The position numbers and the translations under genes were made by a program. DNA of 64,000 bases from Nocardia pneumoniae NBRC 100136. Lineage in GTDB: Bacteria; Actinomycetota; Actinomycetes; Mycobacteriales; Mycobacteriaceae. The DNA is taken from assembly GCF_000308755.1 (NCBI RefSeq), contig NZ_BAGF01000058.1:186001-250000 (forward strand). Direction: 5' to 3'. Below the pieces are notes generated by a model, which made no database searches, had not been told where the DNA came from, and saw only the letters and a list, made by a program, of their open reading frames with translations. The stretch's first letter is position 1. Every line of letters begins with the position of its first letter. Shown piece after piece: positions 27,051-34,873 of the stretch.

Positions 27051-28121
27051 CTATCGTGAGCGCGTATTCTCGGCGTGCCGCTGGGGTTGTTGGGCTAGTT
27101 GACGTGCTAGCTGTTGGGCGTCGCGGCCGACTCCGCGCAGCGAGTTCGATGACGGGGTGCGCTGCCATTCCAGGCCGAGGTAACCCAGACCGGGGTAGGT
27201 GGTGGACAATCCGCGCCGATGGCGGGGCACGCCGGTGTCGGTGAGGGCGCCGAGACCTGCGAGGTAGGGCAGATGAGGCCGGTAGCCGGTGGCCAGGATG
27301 ACCGTGTCTGCGTTCGTGCGTGAGCCGTCCGGCCAGAGGGCTGTGTCGCCGTCGAGTCGCGTGAACATCGGTCGGGTTGTGGGTTTTTCGGCGGTGAGGG
27401 CGGCGCGGTACCGGCCGGTGTCCAGGACGGGTTGGGTCGGAGGGTTGGTGACGAAGCGGCCGAGTGGGAGGGTGTCGAAGCCGGTGATCCGGAACCAGAA
27501 GTGCAGGTCTTTGCCCAGTGGTCGCTGTGGCACGAATTTCACCGGGTGCCGGGTGGCGAGGGTGATGGTGGCGTGTTCGGCGAGTTCCGCGGCGATCTGA
27601 ACGGCGGTGTTTCCGGCGCCGACGACGATCACGTTCTGTCCGGTGTATTCCTGTGGTGAGCGGTATCGGCTGGCGTGCAGCAGCTTCCCGGTGAAGCTGA
27701 CTTGGCCGGGCAGCGTGGGGATATTCGGTGTGCCGAAGCCGCCGGTGGCGGCGATCAGTCGGGGTGCGGTGAACGTGGTTCCGGTGTCGGTGCGGGCGGT
27801 GAAGGCGTCGCCGTCGTGATCGACGGCCTCGATGCGGTGGCCGGTGCGGATATCGGCGTCGAGGGTCGCGGCGTAGTGGCGTAGGTAGTCGATGACTTCG
27901 TCGCGATGCGGGTAGTGGTCGGGGTTGCCGGGGAATGTGATGCCTGGCAGGGCGCTGTATTTGGCGGGTGAGAACAGGGTGAGGCTGTCGTAGTAGTGCG
28001 GCCAGGATCCGACCGGTTCGGGTCCGGCTTCGAGCACGACGGGGGTGAGGCCGTGGTCGAGGAGTGCTCGGGTGGCGGCGAGTCCGGATTGACCGGCGCC
28101 GATGACGATGGCGTCGAACAT
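27051..28121 (-). CDS. Flavin-dependent monooxygenase (ArsO-like)
   Basis: A 356-residue two-dinucleotide-domain flavoprotein. The FAD motif is VIGAGQSGLAATRALLDHG (residues 6-24) and the NADPH motif VIVVGAGNTAVQIAAELAEH lies near 172. ATGYRPHLPYL is near 295. It resembles the ArsO proteins found in Streptomyces ars operons and other class B-like monooxygenases; catalytic role unproven. It is the last gene of the minus-strand set controlled from the ArsR promoter region, separated from the hydrolase by about 105 bases. The C-terminus is glutamine- and arginine-rich. ATG 28121 was chosen over longer frames. Confidence 0.82.
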   Translation of the reverse strand: MFDAIVIGAGQSGLAATRALLDHGLTPVVLEAGPEPVGSWPHYYDSLTLFSPAKYSALPGITFPGNPDHYPHRDEVIDYLRHYAATLDADIRTGHRIEAVDHDGDAFTARTDTGTTFTAPRLIAATGGFGTPNIPTLPGQVSFTGKLLHASRYRSPQEYTGQNVIVVGAGNTAVQIAAELAEHATITLATRHPVKFVPQRPLGKDLHFWFRITGFDTLPLGRFVTNPPTQPVLDTGRYRAALTAEKPTTRPMFTRLDGDTALWPDGSRTNADTVILATGYRPHLPYLAGLGALTDTGVPRHRRGLSTTYPGLGYLGLEWQRTPSSNSLRGVGRDAQQLARQLAQQPQRHAENTRSR

Positions 28122-28226
28122 GAAGTTGTTCTTTCCGTGAGGATTCGACGATTCCACTGGAGTTGGGTGCGCGCGGGGGTGCCCGGCTCGGCGTCGGGCT
28201 GTCCGGGCGGACCCTCGGATCGCGTG

Positions 28227-29048
28227 TCAGGTGCGCAGGAAGCGTTCGAGGGATTGGGCGAGCAGCTGCTGGTCGACGTGGTGGCCTTGGCCGTGCAGCA
28301 CGTCGCGGGTGAGGTGGGGCATGACGGCAGCGAGATGGTCGGCGGCTTGCAGCAGGTAGGGGGCGCTGGTCGTGCCCACGATCAGCTTCGCCGGAGCGGT
28401 CACCGTCGCGTACTGCTCGACGGCGGGTTCCAGCCCGGCCAGCACCCGCATGGTCAGGAGCAGGGTTGGGGCGTGGGCGACTTTTGACAGCCACAGCGGG
28501 TCCTCCCGCAGGGCGGCCAGCTCCCTAGGTGAGAACCCCCCACCGGTTACGGAGGCGTCGAGGAGTAGTTGTTCGTAGTCGCCTGCCCCCAGCGCGGTTT
28601 CGAGCGCCGCCAGGTCGGGGATGGGGTAGGTGATGGGGAGTGGCGGTTCGTAGAGGGCCAGGCGGGGGATCCGGTCGGCAGCGGCGAGGGCGGTTTCCAG
28701 GGCCAGTACCGCGCCGTAGGAGTACCCGAACAGTGCGGTGATCGGTCCGACGGCGTCGATGACGGCGAGGACGTCTTCGACTTCGTGGGCGATGTGCGGT
28801 GGGGATTGGCCCCATCCGCTGGTGCCGTGGCCTCGGCAGTTCATGGTGACGACCTCGAAGTCGGCGGCGAGGTACTGGGCGAGGGGTTGCAGGCTCAGCG
28901 CGCTGCCGAGTCCGCCGTGGATAGAGAGGATCCGCGGGCCGGATCCGCGGGCGAGGTAGGTGATGATGGTGCCGTCGGTGGAGGGCACGTACCCGCCGCG
29001 CACCAGTGCCTGGCTGGTGTGGGTGTCGTCGGTGATGGCTTCGGTCAT
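28227..29048 (-). CDS. Alpha/beta-fold hydrolase
   Basis: A 273-residue hydrolase. ILSIHGGLGSA is the oxyanion segment, the nucleophile elbow is GYSYGAV (near residue 102), and GQGHHVDQQ near the end holds the catalytic His. Start ATG 29048 overlaps the MFS stop (ATGA), so expression is coupled to the pump. Its substrate is unknown; as part of an arsenic-type operon it might cleave an organoarsenical ester or thioester, which is speculation. Standard alpha/beta hydrolase length; no signal peptide. Confidence 0.85.
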   Translation of the reverse strand: MTEAITDDTHTSQALVRGGYVPSTDGTIITYLARGSGPRILSIHGGLGSALSLQPLAQYLAADFEVVTMNCRGHGTSGWGQSPPHIAHEVEDVLAVIDAVGPITALFGYSYGAVLALETALAAADRIPRLALYEPPLPITYPIPDLAALETALGAGDYEQLLLDASVTGGGFSPRELAALREDPLWLSKVAHAPTLLLTMRVLAGLEPAVEQYATVTAPAKLIVGTTSAPYLLQAADHLAAVMPHLTRDVLHGQGHHVDQQLLAQSLERFLRT

Positions 29049-30271
29049 GGATGGTTTTCTTTCGGTCGTGGTTTCGGGATGCTCGCGGTCGACAGCAGGG
29101 CGGCCGTGGCGGCGAGGGTGGCCAGGAGCAGGAAGGTGGTGGCGTATCCGTCGAGGGCGGAGGCCAGTGCGGTGGCGGCGAACGGCGCGAGTGCCATGGT
29201 GATGGTGAGCGGTGCGGATAGCAGGCCGGTGAGCTGCCCGTAGTGGCCTGTTCCCCAGCGGTCGGTGACGGCGGTGGCTTGCAGCAGGGTGAACACCCCG
29301 CGCGCCATGCCAGCGGCGATCGCGGCGGCGATCAACGCCCACGCGGTGGTGAAGATGCCGAGCAGGGCGGTGGTGGCGGCGATGGCCAGCAGGATGGCCA
29401 CGGTGCGGGTGCGCAGGCTGGTGCGGGCGGCGAACGCTGCGTAGCTGAGGCGGCTGGCGACCTGTCCAGCACCGCCTAACCCGAGCGCGACTGCGGCAAG
29501 GCCGGTGTCGAGGCCTCGTTCGGTCAGCAGCGGCACGAGTGTGACCACCACCGCGAAGGAGGCAAACCCGCTGAGACTCAACGCGACCGCCAGTGTCACG
29601 AACGAGCGGCTGCGCGCGATCGGGCCAGGATCGGTGAGATGCGCGTGCTCGGGTTCGGTGGGCGGACGTGGCGGCCACGGCAGCCGCAGCCCGAACCAAT
29701 GTCCCGGCACGGTCACCACCGCCAGGATCACCATGAGTACCAGATAGGTTGCCCGCCAATCCAGATGCGCCACCAGCGCCGCGGTCAACGGCGCGAACAC
29801 CGTCGACGCCAACCCCGCAGCCAAGGTGAGGACGGTTAGAGCGCGGACGCGCTGCGGGCCGTGCCAGCGGGTGATCGCGGCGAAGGCGGGTGGATACAGC
29901 ACTGCGCCCATCGCGATCCCGGTCAGCAACCAGCCGGTGAAGAACCATGCCGGGTTCGGTGCGGTCGCCACCATGATCAGTGCGGGGATCGCCAGTACCG
30001 AGCCAGCGGTCATCACCGCGCGTGGCCCGTGGCGGTCGATCCAGCGCCCGACCGGGATCCCGGTCAGCGCCGCGACGAGCTGTCCGGCGGAAAACGCGGC
30101 GGTGAGCGCGGTGGGCGACCAGCCGGTGTCGGTGGTGATGTGGCCGAGCAGCACAGGGAAGGCGTAGAACAGGATTCCCCAGCTGGTGATCTCGGTGACG
30201 CACAGCACCACCAGCACCCGCCGCAACCCCGCCACGGCGGGCGCCGGTGGCGCCGATAGAGTCTGTCGCAC
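29045..30271 (-). CDS. MFS exporter of the arsenic-type operon
   Basis: A 408-residue 12-helix major facilitator. Motif A-like VGRWIDRHGPRAVM is near residue 76, and the N-terminal helix begins after about 18 residues. It sits six bases after the flavoprotein gene and overlaps the hydrolase gene. No ArsB or ACR3 efflux protein is present in the locus, so this pump probably exports the final product, as MFS proteins do in some organoarsenical clusters. That role is inferred from context only. Confidence 0.85.
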   Translation of the reverse strand: MRQTLSAPPAPAVAGLRRVLVVLCVTEITSWGILFYAFPVLLGHITTDTGWSPTALTAAFSAGQLVAALTGIPVGRWIDRHGPRAVMTAGSVLAIPALIMVATAPNPAWFFTGWLLTGIAMGAVLYPPAFAAITRWHGPQRVRALTVLTLAAGLASTVFAPLTAALVAHLDWRATYLVLMVILAVVTVPGHWFGLRLPWPPRPPTEPEHAHLTDPGPIARSRSFVTLAVALSLSGFASFAVVVTLVPLLTERGLDTGLAAVALGLGGAGQVASRLSYAAFAARTSLRTRTVAILLAIAATTALLGIFTTAWALIAAAIAAGMARGVFTLLQATAVTDRWGTGHYGQLTGLLSAPLTITMALAPFAATALASALDGYATTFLLLATLAATAALLSTASIPKPRPKENHP

Positions 30272-30276
30272 CGCGG

Positions 30277-31665
30277 TCAGCGGGCCGACGACACGGACAG
30301 TGGCAACTCCTGCAGCGCAGTCGGCGCTCCCAGCGTCAGCGACTGTGCAGCGGCAGGTGCGCCGCAGCAGCCGCCACCCTCGCTGGCTTCTTCGGCGGAA
30401 GTGGCGTCGTCGAAGACGCCTGCGCCGCCGCAGACACCGGTGTCGGGCAACACCAACTCGACGCGTTCGGCGGCCTCGTGGTCACCGGCCAGGGCGGCGG
30501 CGATGGAGCGAACCTGTTCGTAGCCGGTCATCGCCAGGAACGTCGGGGCGCGGCCGTAGCTTTTCATCCCGGCCAGGAACACACCCGGCTCCGGATGCGA
30601 CAACTCGCGCACCCCGTGCGGGTAGACGGTGCCGCAGGAATGCACGTTCGGGTCGATCAACGGCGCCAACTCCACCGGCGCCTGCAACACCGGGTCCAGT
30701 CCGAGGCGGATCTCCGACAGCCACGACAACTCCGGCCGGAACCCCGTCAACACCACCACCCGATCCACGTCCTCGATCCGGCGACCGGCATCCGACACCA
30801 GCGTGTGCCGGCCGTTGCCGGTGGGTGTGATTGCGGCGGTGCGGAATCCGGTCACCACGGTGAGCAGACCGGCGTCGACGGCTTGTTTGGCGCGCTGCCC
30901 GAGCGCGCCGCGGGCGGGTAGCTGATCGGCCTCGCCGCCACCGAAAGTGGATCCGACCTCCCCGCGGCGCAGCACCCAGGTCAACCGGGTGCCCGGCTCG
31001 TTGCTCGCGCCCTCGGCCAGTGCGATGATCGCGGTCAACGCCGAATGCCCACTCCCGGCGATCACGGTGTGCTTGCCTGCGTAGCGGGCGCGGACGGTGT
31101 CGTCATCGAGGTCGGGCACCCGATAGTCGATCACCGCCGCGGCAGCGATTTCGCCGAGCGCGGGCAGCCCTTCGCCGCCGAGGGGGTTGGGCGCGCCCCA
31201 GGTGCCGGAGGCGTCGATCACCGCTCGTGCCAGCACCCGCTCTTCGCTGCCGTCGCCGTAGCGCAGGTGCACCGACAACGGTTCGCTGTCACGTCCCGCG
31301 TTCACGACCCGGTCGCGGCCGCGGCGGGCCACGCCCACGACCTCGGTGTCGAGGACGACCACGTCCTCGCCGAGGGTCTTCGCCAGCGGCATCAGGTAAT
31401 CGTTCACCCATTCCTGACCGGTCGGGTAGGTGTTCTCGGCCGGGGCGCTCCAGCCGCGGGGCTCGAGCAGGCGGCGCGCGGCCGGGGCGACGAGTTCGGC
31501 CCAGCGGGAAAACAGCCGCACATGATTCCACTCGCCCACGGCCGCACCAGCGGTGGCGCCGCGTTCGAACACCAGCGGGTTCAGGCCTCGTTCACGCAGT
31601 TCAGCAGCAGCGGCCAGGCCGATCGGCCCGGCTCCGACCACCACGACGGGGAGTTCGTTCACCAT
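30277..31665 (-). CDS. FAD/NAD(P)-binding oxidoreductase with Cys-rich C-terminus
   Basis: A 462-residue flavoprotein, first gene of the operon divergent from arsR. The FAD motif VVVGAGPIGLAAAAELRERG is at residues 8-27 and the second Rossmann motif (VIAGSGHSALTAIIALAEG) near 208. After the enzyme fold comes a tail with CGG near residue 418 and GGGCCGAP near 438, a likely thiol site for a metalloid. Related proteins accompany ArsR genes in actinobacteria; the reaction is not known to me. ATG 31665 is used; three operator copies lie just upstream. Confidence 0.82.
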   Translation of the reverse strand: MVNELPVVVVGAGPIGLAAAAELRERGLNPLVFERGATAGAAVGEWNHVRLFSRWAELVAPAARRLLEPRGWSAPAENTYPTGQEWVNDYLMPLAKTLGEDVVVLDTEVVGVARRGRDRVVNAGRDSEPLSVHLRYGDGSEERVLARAVIDASGTWGAPNPLGGEGLPALGEIAAAAVIDYRVPDLDDDTVRARYAGKHTVIAGSGHSALTAIIALAEGASNEPGTRLTWVLRRGEVGSTFGGGEADQLPARGALGQRAKQAVDAGLLTVVTGFRTAAITPTGNGRHTLVSDAGRRIEDVDRVVVLTGFRPELSWLSEIRLGLDPVLQAPVELAPLIDPNVHSCGTVYPHGVRELSHPEPGVFLAGMKSYGRAPTFLAMTGYEQVRSIAAALAGDHEAAERVELVLPDTGVCGGAGVFDDATSAEEASEGGGCCGAPAAAQSLTLGAPTALQELPLSVSSAR

Positions 31666-31678
31666 GAGAAATCCTTTC

Positions 31679-31755
31679 ATCGACGGTCATCGATTAACTT
31701 GATGCAGGACTCTATCGACGTCCATCGATGAATGCAAGCATCGATGTTCGTCGAT
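31679..31755. promoter_or_regulatory. Three ArsR operator repeats between the divergent genes
   Basis: Three 16-base sites occur: ATCGACGGTCATCGAT (31679), ATCGACGTCCATCGAT (31714) and ATCGATGTTCGTCGAT (31740). Each is an imperfect inverted repeat with ATCGA/TCGAT ends. The first abuts the flavoprotein start and the last lies just before the ArsR start, so both promoters should be repressed together. Confidence 0.8.
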
Positions 31756-31767
31756 ATAGTGGTGGTT

Positions 31768-32634
31768 ATGACGTCGTTGGATATGCCGGTCGTGCGCGCC
31801 GCCGGTGCGGACCGGGTAGACGCGCTGACCGTGGGTGATGCCACCACCTACGCGCAGTGGTTCGCCAGCCTGGCCGATCCGACGCGGGTGCGGCTGCTGC
31901 ATCAGGTCGCCACCCGCCCGGCGGGGATCACCGTCGGTGAACTCGCCGAAGCACTGGGGATCGGGCAGCCCACGGTGTCGCATCACGTGCGCAAGCTCGC
32001 CGATGTCGGGTTCGTCAGCGTCCACAAGGACCGCACCTCCACCGTGGTGATGGTCAACCCCGCCTGCTGCACCGGCCTTCCTCACGCCGCCGACGCGGTC
32101 ATGGGCGTGTTGACCCCGCGCCCCTGCTGCCCGGAGGACCTGCCCACCGACGTCAGCGTCCGGCAGATGCGCGCAGACGATTGGGAGGCGGTGCGCCGCA
32201 TTTACGGCGAAGGCATCGCCACCGGCACGGCCACTCCCGCTACCGAGGTTCCCAGCCAGGACACCCTCGAGGCGCGATGGTTACCGCAGCACCGGTGGGT
32301 GGCCGAGATCGACGGCGAAGTCGTGGGCTGGGCCGCGCTCAGCGCCGCCTCCTGCGATGAGGGCTACGAGGGCGTGGCCGAGAGTTCGGTGTATGTGGCC
32401 GAGCAGACGCGCGGGCGTGGCGTCGGGAAAGCACTGTTACACAAGCAGGTCATCGCGGCCGACGAAGCCGGGCTGTGGACGCTGCAGACCTCGATCTTTC
32501 CGGAGAACCGCGCCGCGATCGCCCTGCACCACTCCGCGGGCTACCGCACCGTCGGGGTGCGCGAACGCATCGCCCAGCTCGGCGGAAAGTGGCGCGACAG
32601 CGTGTTCCTCGAACGCCGCAGCCCAGTGCGCTGA
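31768..32634 (+). CDS. ArsR regulator fused to a PAT/ArsN-type N-acetyltransferase
   Basis: A 288-residue fusion. Residues 20-90 are an ArsR/SmtB winged helix (ELAEALGIGQPTVSHHVRKL is the recognition region). A cysteine-bearing linker follows: PACCTGL and PRPCCPED, a plausible arsenite sensor. Residues about 120-285 are a GNAT domain of the phosphinothricin/ArsN type (RGRGVGKALL is the acetyl-CoA loop; SIFPENRAAIALHHSAGY follows). ArsN1 enzymes acetylate arsinothricin, so one protein may sense arsenic and inactivate an arsenic antibiotic. Start ATG 31768 is chosen because the last operator covers an upstream ATG. It is divergent from the oxidoreductase operon. Confidence 0.88.
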   Translation: MTSLDMPVVRAAGADRVDALTVGDATTYAQWFASLADPTRVRLLHQVATRPAGITVGELAEALGIGQPTVSHHVRKLADVGFVSVHKDRTSTVVMVNPACCTGLPHAADAVMGVLTPRPCCPEDLPTDVSVRQMRADDWEAVRRIYGEGIATGTATPATEVPSQDTLEARWLPQHRWVAEIDGEVVGWAALSAASCDEGYEGVAESSVYVAEQTRGRGVGKALLHKQVIAADEAGLWTLQTSIFPENRAAIALHHSAGYRTVGVRERIAQLGGKWRDSVFLERRSPVR

Positions 32635-32644
32635 ATCGGCGCGC

Positions 32645-33181
32645 TCACCGCATTCCGGTGAGCGTGAGTTGGCGCCGATGGTGGTCGTAATGGCGGCCGG
32701 GATAGGCGTAGATGTCGGCGAGGGTCATGTAGTCGGCGAAGTACGGATCCCACCGGGTCGGGTAGTGCATACCACGCCGGAACGCGGCGTCCGGCTCATG
32801 TGTCAACGAGTGTTGCAGCGAGCCGATCACCCGGTCGAGTTTCGCTCCCATCCGGTGGCGGTTGTAGACGCGGGCCGCCCAGCACGAGCCGTAATAGTTG
32901 ATCACATCGAACGGCGCTGTCGCGGCGTTGAGGACTGCGGCGAACCCGCGACCGACGCCCTCGGGCAGCCGGCTCATCACGCGCAGAACGATCAGCAGCC
33001 GTCGCACCACCATGTACCCGAACAGCATGTGGAACAGCAGCTGTTCGTTGCTCCAGCGGGTCCCCGCCGAAGCCTTGCCCCAATCGTCTTCCCCCGCCAT
33101 CGACAGCAGAATGTGAAAGTCGGCCCGCGCCCGCTCCAGATCGGCGGCGAGCACACTCCGATCCGTCACCCGTTCTGGCAT
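32645..33181 (-). CDS. DinB-like four-helix protein
   Basis: A 178-residue protein of the DinB/YfiT fold. TRWSNEQLLFHML, near residue 44, and GRHYDHHRRQLT at the C-terminus supply the histidines that usually bind a divalent metal. This superfamily includes mycothiol- and bacillithiol-dependent transferases, so a thiol-linked detoxification role next to arsenic genes is possible but unproven. It converges on the ArsR fusion gene with a 10-base gap. Nothing marks its regulation. Confidence 0.75.
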   Translation of the reverse strand: MPERVTDRSVLAADLERARADFHILLSMAGEDDWGKASAGTRWSNEQLLFHMLFGYMVVRRLLIVLRVMSRLPEGVGRGFAAVLNAATAPFDVINYYGSCWAARVYNRHRMGAKLDRVIGSLQHSLTHEPDAAFRRGMHYPTRWDPYFADYMTLADIYAYPGRHYDHHRRQLTLTGMR

Positions 33182-33426
33182 GGCTCCTCGATTCCATGGC
33201 CGGACAATCTGCCGCCTCCGTGGCAGTCTCCATCGTCCACCCGACACTTCAGGCTTCACAACCGCCACCTGACCAGAGAGCGCTACCGCGGAGGCCAGAG
33301 TTCGATCCCTCTCAGGGGCGCATCCCGCCCCTGGATATCGGAGCACCCCACGGCGACTTCCGGTGCGTCCTTTCCGGTTCTCCTCCGTCTGTCCTGGTAC
33401 CCATCCCCACGAATCCAGGAGTCACC

Positions 33427-33603
33427 ATGACCAACCCGAACGAATTCGAGTCCCCGACGACACATGGGACGGACGCAGCACCGCAGCCTACGGCAGCCGC
33501 GTGTTGCAGCACCGAACGGCAGACCACGTGCTGCGATCCCAGCGAAAAGGCGACGTGCTGCGCTCCGGCGGCCACGGCAGGCGGCGGGTGCGGCTGCCAG
33601 TAG
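33427..33603 (+). CDS. 58-residue cysteine-rich peptide, probable metal(loid) binder
   Basis: A very small protein with nine Cys in its second half: AACCSTE, TTCCDPSEKATCCAP and a terminal GGGCGCQ. Spacing as Cys pairs recalls metallothionein or arsenite-binding peptides; the N-terminal 25 residues are polar and probably disordered. It is a real gene by its own signals: CAGGAG eight bases upstream of the ATG, a stop followed within 20 bases by a 14-base perfect terminator. It is monocistronic, between the DinB-like and sigma factor genes. Function inferred only. Confidence 0.75.
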   Translation: MTNPNEFESPTTHGTDAAPQPTAAACCSTERQTTCCDPSEKATCCAPAATAGGGCGCQ

Positions 33604-33618
33604 CCCTCACCCGGCACG

Positions 33619-33652
33619 GTGCGGTGCGAGCCTCAAGCGGCTCGCACCGCAC
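33619..33652 (+). terminator. Terminator of the Cys-rich peptide gene
   Basis: A perfect 14-base stem, GTGCGGTGCGAGCC with its complement, around a six-base loop, followed by CTTTG; 15 bases after the stop codon. Confidence 0.8.
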
Positions 33653-33714
33653 CTTTGTCCGATCGTGGTGATCCCGCGGCCGACCGGTGGGCGTACCTGA
33701 ACCGGTGTGCCGGT

Positions 33715-34380
33715 CTACTGGTCCGAGGGTGGTGTGACACCACCACAGCCGCATCCTTCATTGCTGGCTGTGTCTCCGCAGGCTCCCTCGCGGGGTCGGT
33801 AGTCGTGCACGTGGCCGGTGCGGTCCCGGCTGATCTGACAGCAGGCATGCAATCGGGCCTGCAGGGCGGCGCGGCCGCGTTGCACGCGAGATTTCATCCC
33901 GGACACCGGGATACCCGCCTCACCAGCAGCAGCGGCGTGTGTGCGGGCGTCGAAGTCGACCATCTTCACCGCTGCGGCCTGCTCGACAGGCAGCCCGGCG
34001 AGCATCGGCACCAGGCACGAGGCCAGTTCTTTCTCCGCCGCCTCCCCGAGATCGGGTCCATCCTCGCCTGCGGAGGGGTTGTCGGGGACGGCGTCGACGG
34101 GTAGCTCGCGGCGATGGGCCGCCGAGCGGTAGTAGTCGGTGATCGCGTTGCGGGTGATGGCATACATCCAGCCCGGCAGCCGGTCCTGCTCGCGCAGATT
34201 GTCCAAGCTTTTGGCCATCCGCAGGAACACGATCGACAGGATGTCCTCGGTGTCTTCCGGGTGCGAGACCCGCCGGGCGATGAAGGCCCGCAGGTCGTCG
34301 GAAAAGCGGCGCCAGAGCTGGTCGAGATCACCGAGTTGCGGCTGTGGTGTGGTCGCGGTGGTGGCTGTTGGCTGGCTCAT
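33715..34380 (-). CDS. ECF-type sigma factor (SigZ-like) with Cys-rich tail
   Basis: A 221-residue sigma-70 family factor. Region 2 (DLRAFIARRVSHPEDTEDIL, PGWMYAITRNAITDYYRS) lies at about 30-90, and region 4 (LPVEQAAAVKMVDFDARTHA) at about 130-185. The C-terminal 45 residues carry ACCQI, EGACGD and EGCGCGG, as in SigZ-like proteins. No anti-sigma gene is adjacent, so the tail itself may sense thiol reagents or metalloids. It lies beside the Cys-rich peptide and may drive the detoxification genes. No promoter consensus can be assigned. Confidence 0.82.
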   Translation of the reverse strand: MSQPTATTATTPQPQLGDLDQLWRRFSDDLRAFIARRVSHPEDTEDILSIVFLRMAKSLDNLREQDRLPGWMYAITRNAITDYYRSAAHRRELPVDAVPDNPSAGEDGPDLGEAAEKELASCLVPMLAGLPVEQAAAVKMVDFDARTHAAAAGEAGIPVSGMKSRVQRGRAALQARLHACCQISRDRTGHVHDYRPREGACGDTASNEGCGCGGVTPPSDQ

Positions 34381-34586
34381 GACCGGGGCTTCCTCTCCGT
34401 CTCCAGCATCCTCGCCTGCCGGCGTGGTGGCGAGCCTTCATCCTCAGCACAGATACCGACGGCACTGACCGCGATCGGACGCACTGTGCGTCCCGATCCG
34501 GCGTGTCACGTCTGTATAGGTGTCGAAGTCGATGTCGGGATCTTCGATTCGACAGATCCCGTAAGTGCGGTGAGGAGGTGAGAGCG

Positions 34587-34679
34587 ATGCTGACGACACA
34601 CCTGTTGTCGGATTTGACCGACGAAGAGGTCGATCTGATCGTGGCCGAGGAACTGCATCTGCTCGACGCCACCGCATGA
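34587..34679 (+). CDS. 30-residue acidic peptide (candidate small gene)
   Basis: ATG 34587 follows GAGGAGGTGAGA, one of the best ribosome sites in the region. The product is very acidic (LTDEEVDLIVAEEL) and helical. Its TGA overlaps the ATG of a second small frame (ATGA). No family is recognised, and there are no RiPP enzymes nearby. It could be a leader peptide or a small regulator. Confidence 0.4.
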   Translation: MLTTHLLSDLTDEEVDLIVAEELHLLDATA

Positions 34680-34813
34680 GCGCCATCGACGCCTGCATTC
34701 GGGCGTATCCGCTGAAACAGCACACCACCTGTGCCCCGACGGTCGTCGAATCTCACGCCGCTGATCGGTGCCTCCCGACGTCGCATCGGACCGCGAGATT
34801 TCGATATCGGTGA
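34676..34813 (+). CDS. 45-residue peptide coupled to the previous one (candidate)
   Basis: This frame starts inside the stop of the 30-residue peptide gene. The product has three Cys (residues 7, 19 and 31), several His and a basic end. No domain is recognised. It is reported because of the ATGA coupling and strong upstream ribosome site; it may also be chance. Confidence 0.3.
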   Translation: MSAIDACIRAYPLKQHTTCAPTVVESHAADRCLPTSHRTARFRYR

Positions 34814-34873
34814 ACTCTAAGATCACCGCAGCCACTCCGAGTGGGCCCACTACGGGCATTAACGTCTCTACGT

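Noticed and set aside
26899..28494. Minus-strand 531-residue frame
   Set aside because: It is Arg/His/Pro-rich shadow sequence overlapping the monooxygenase in another frame.
34587..34813. RiPP precursor peptide
   Set aside because: The acidic leader-like peptide is tempting, but no lanthionine, radical-SAM, YcaO or lasso enzyme gene is nearby.
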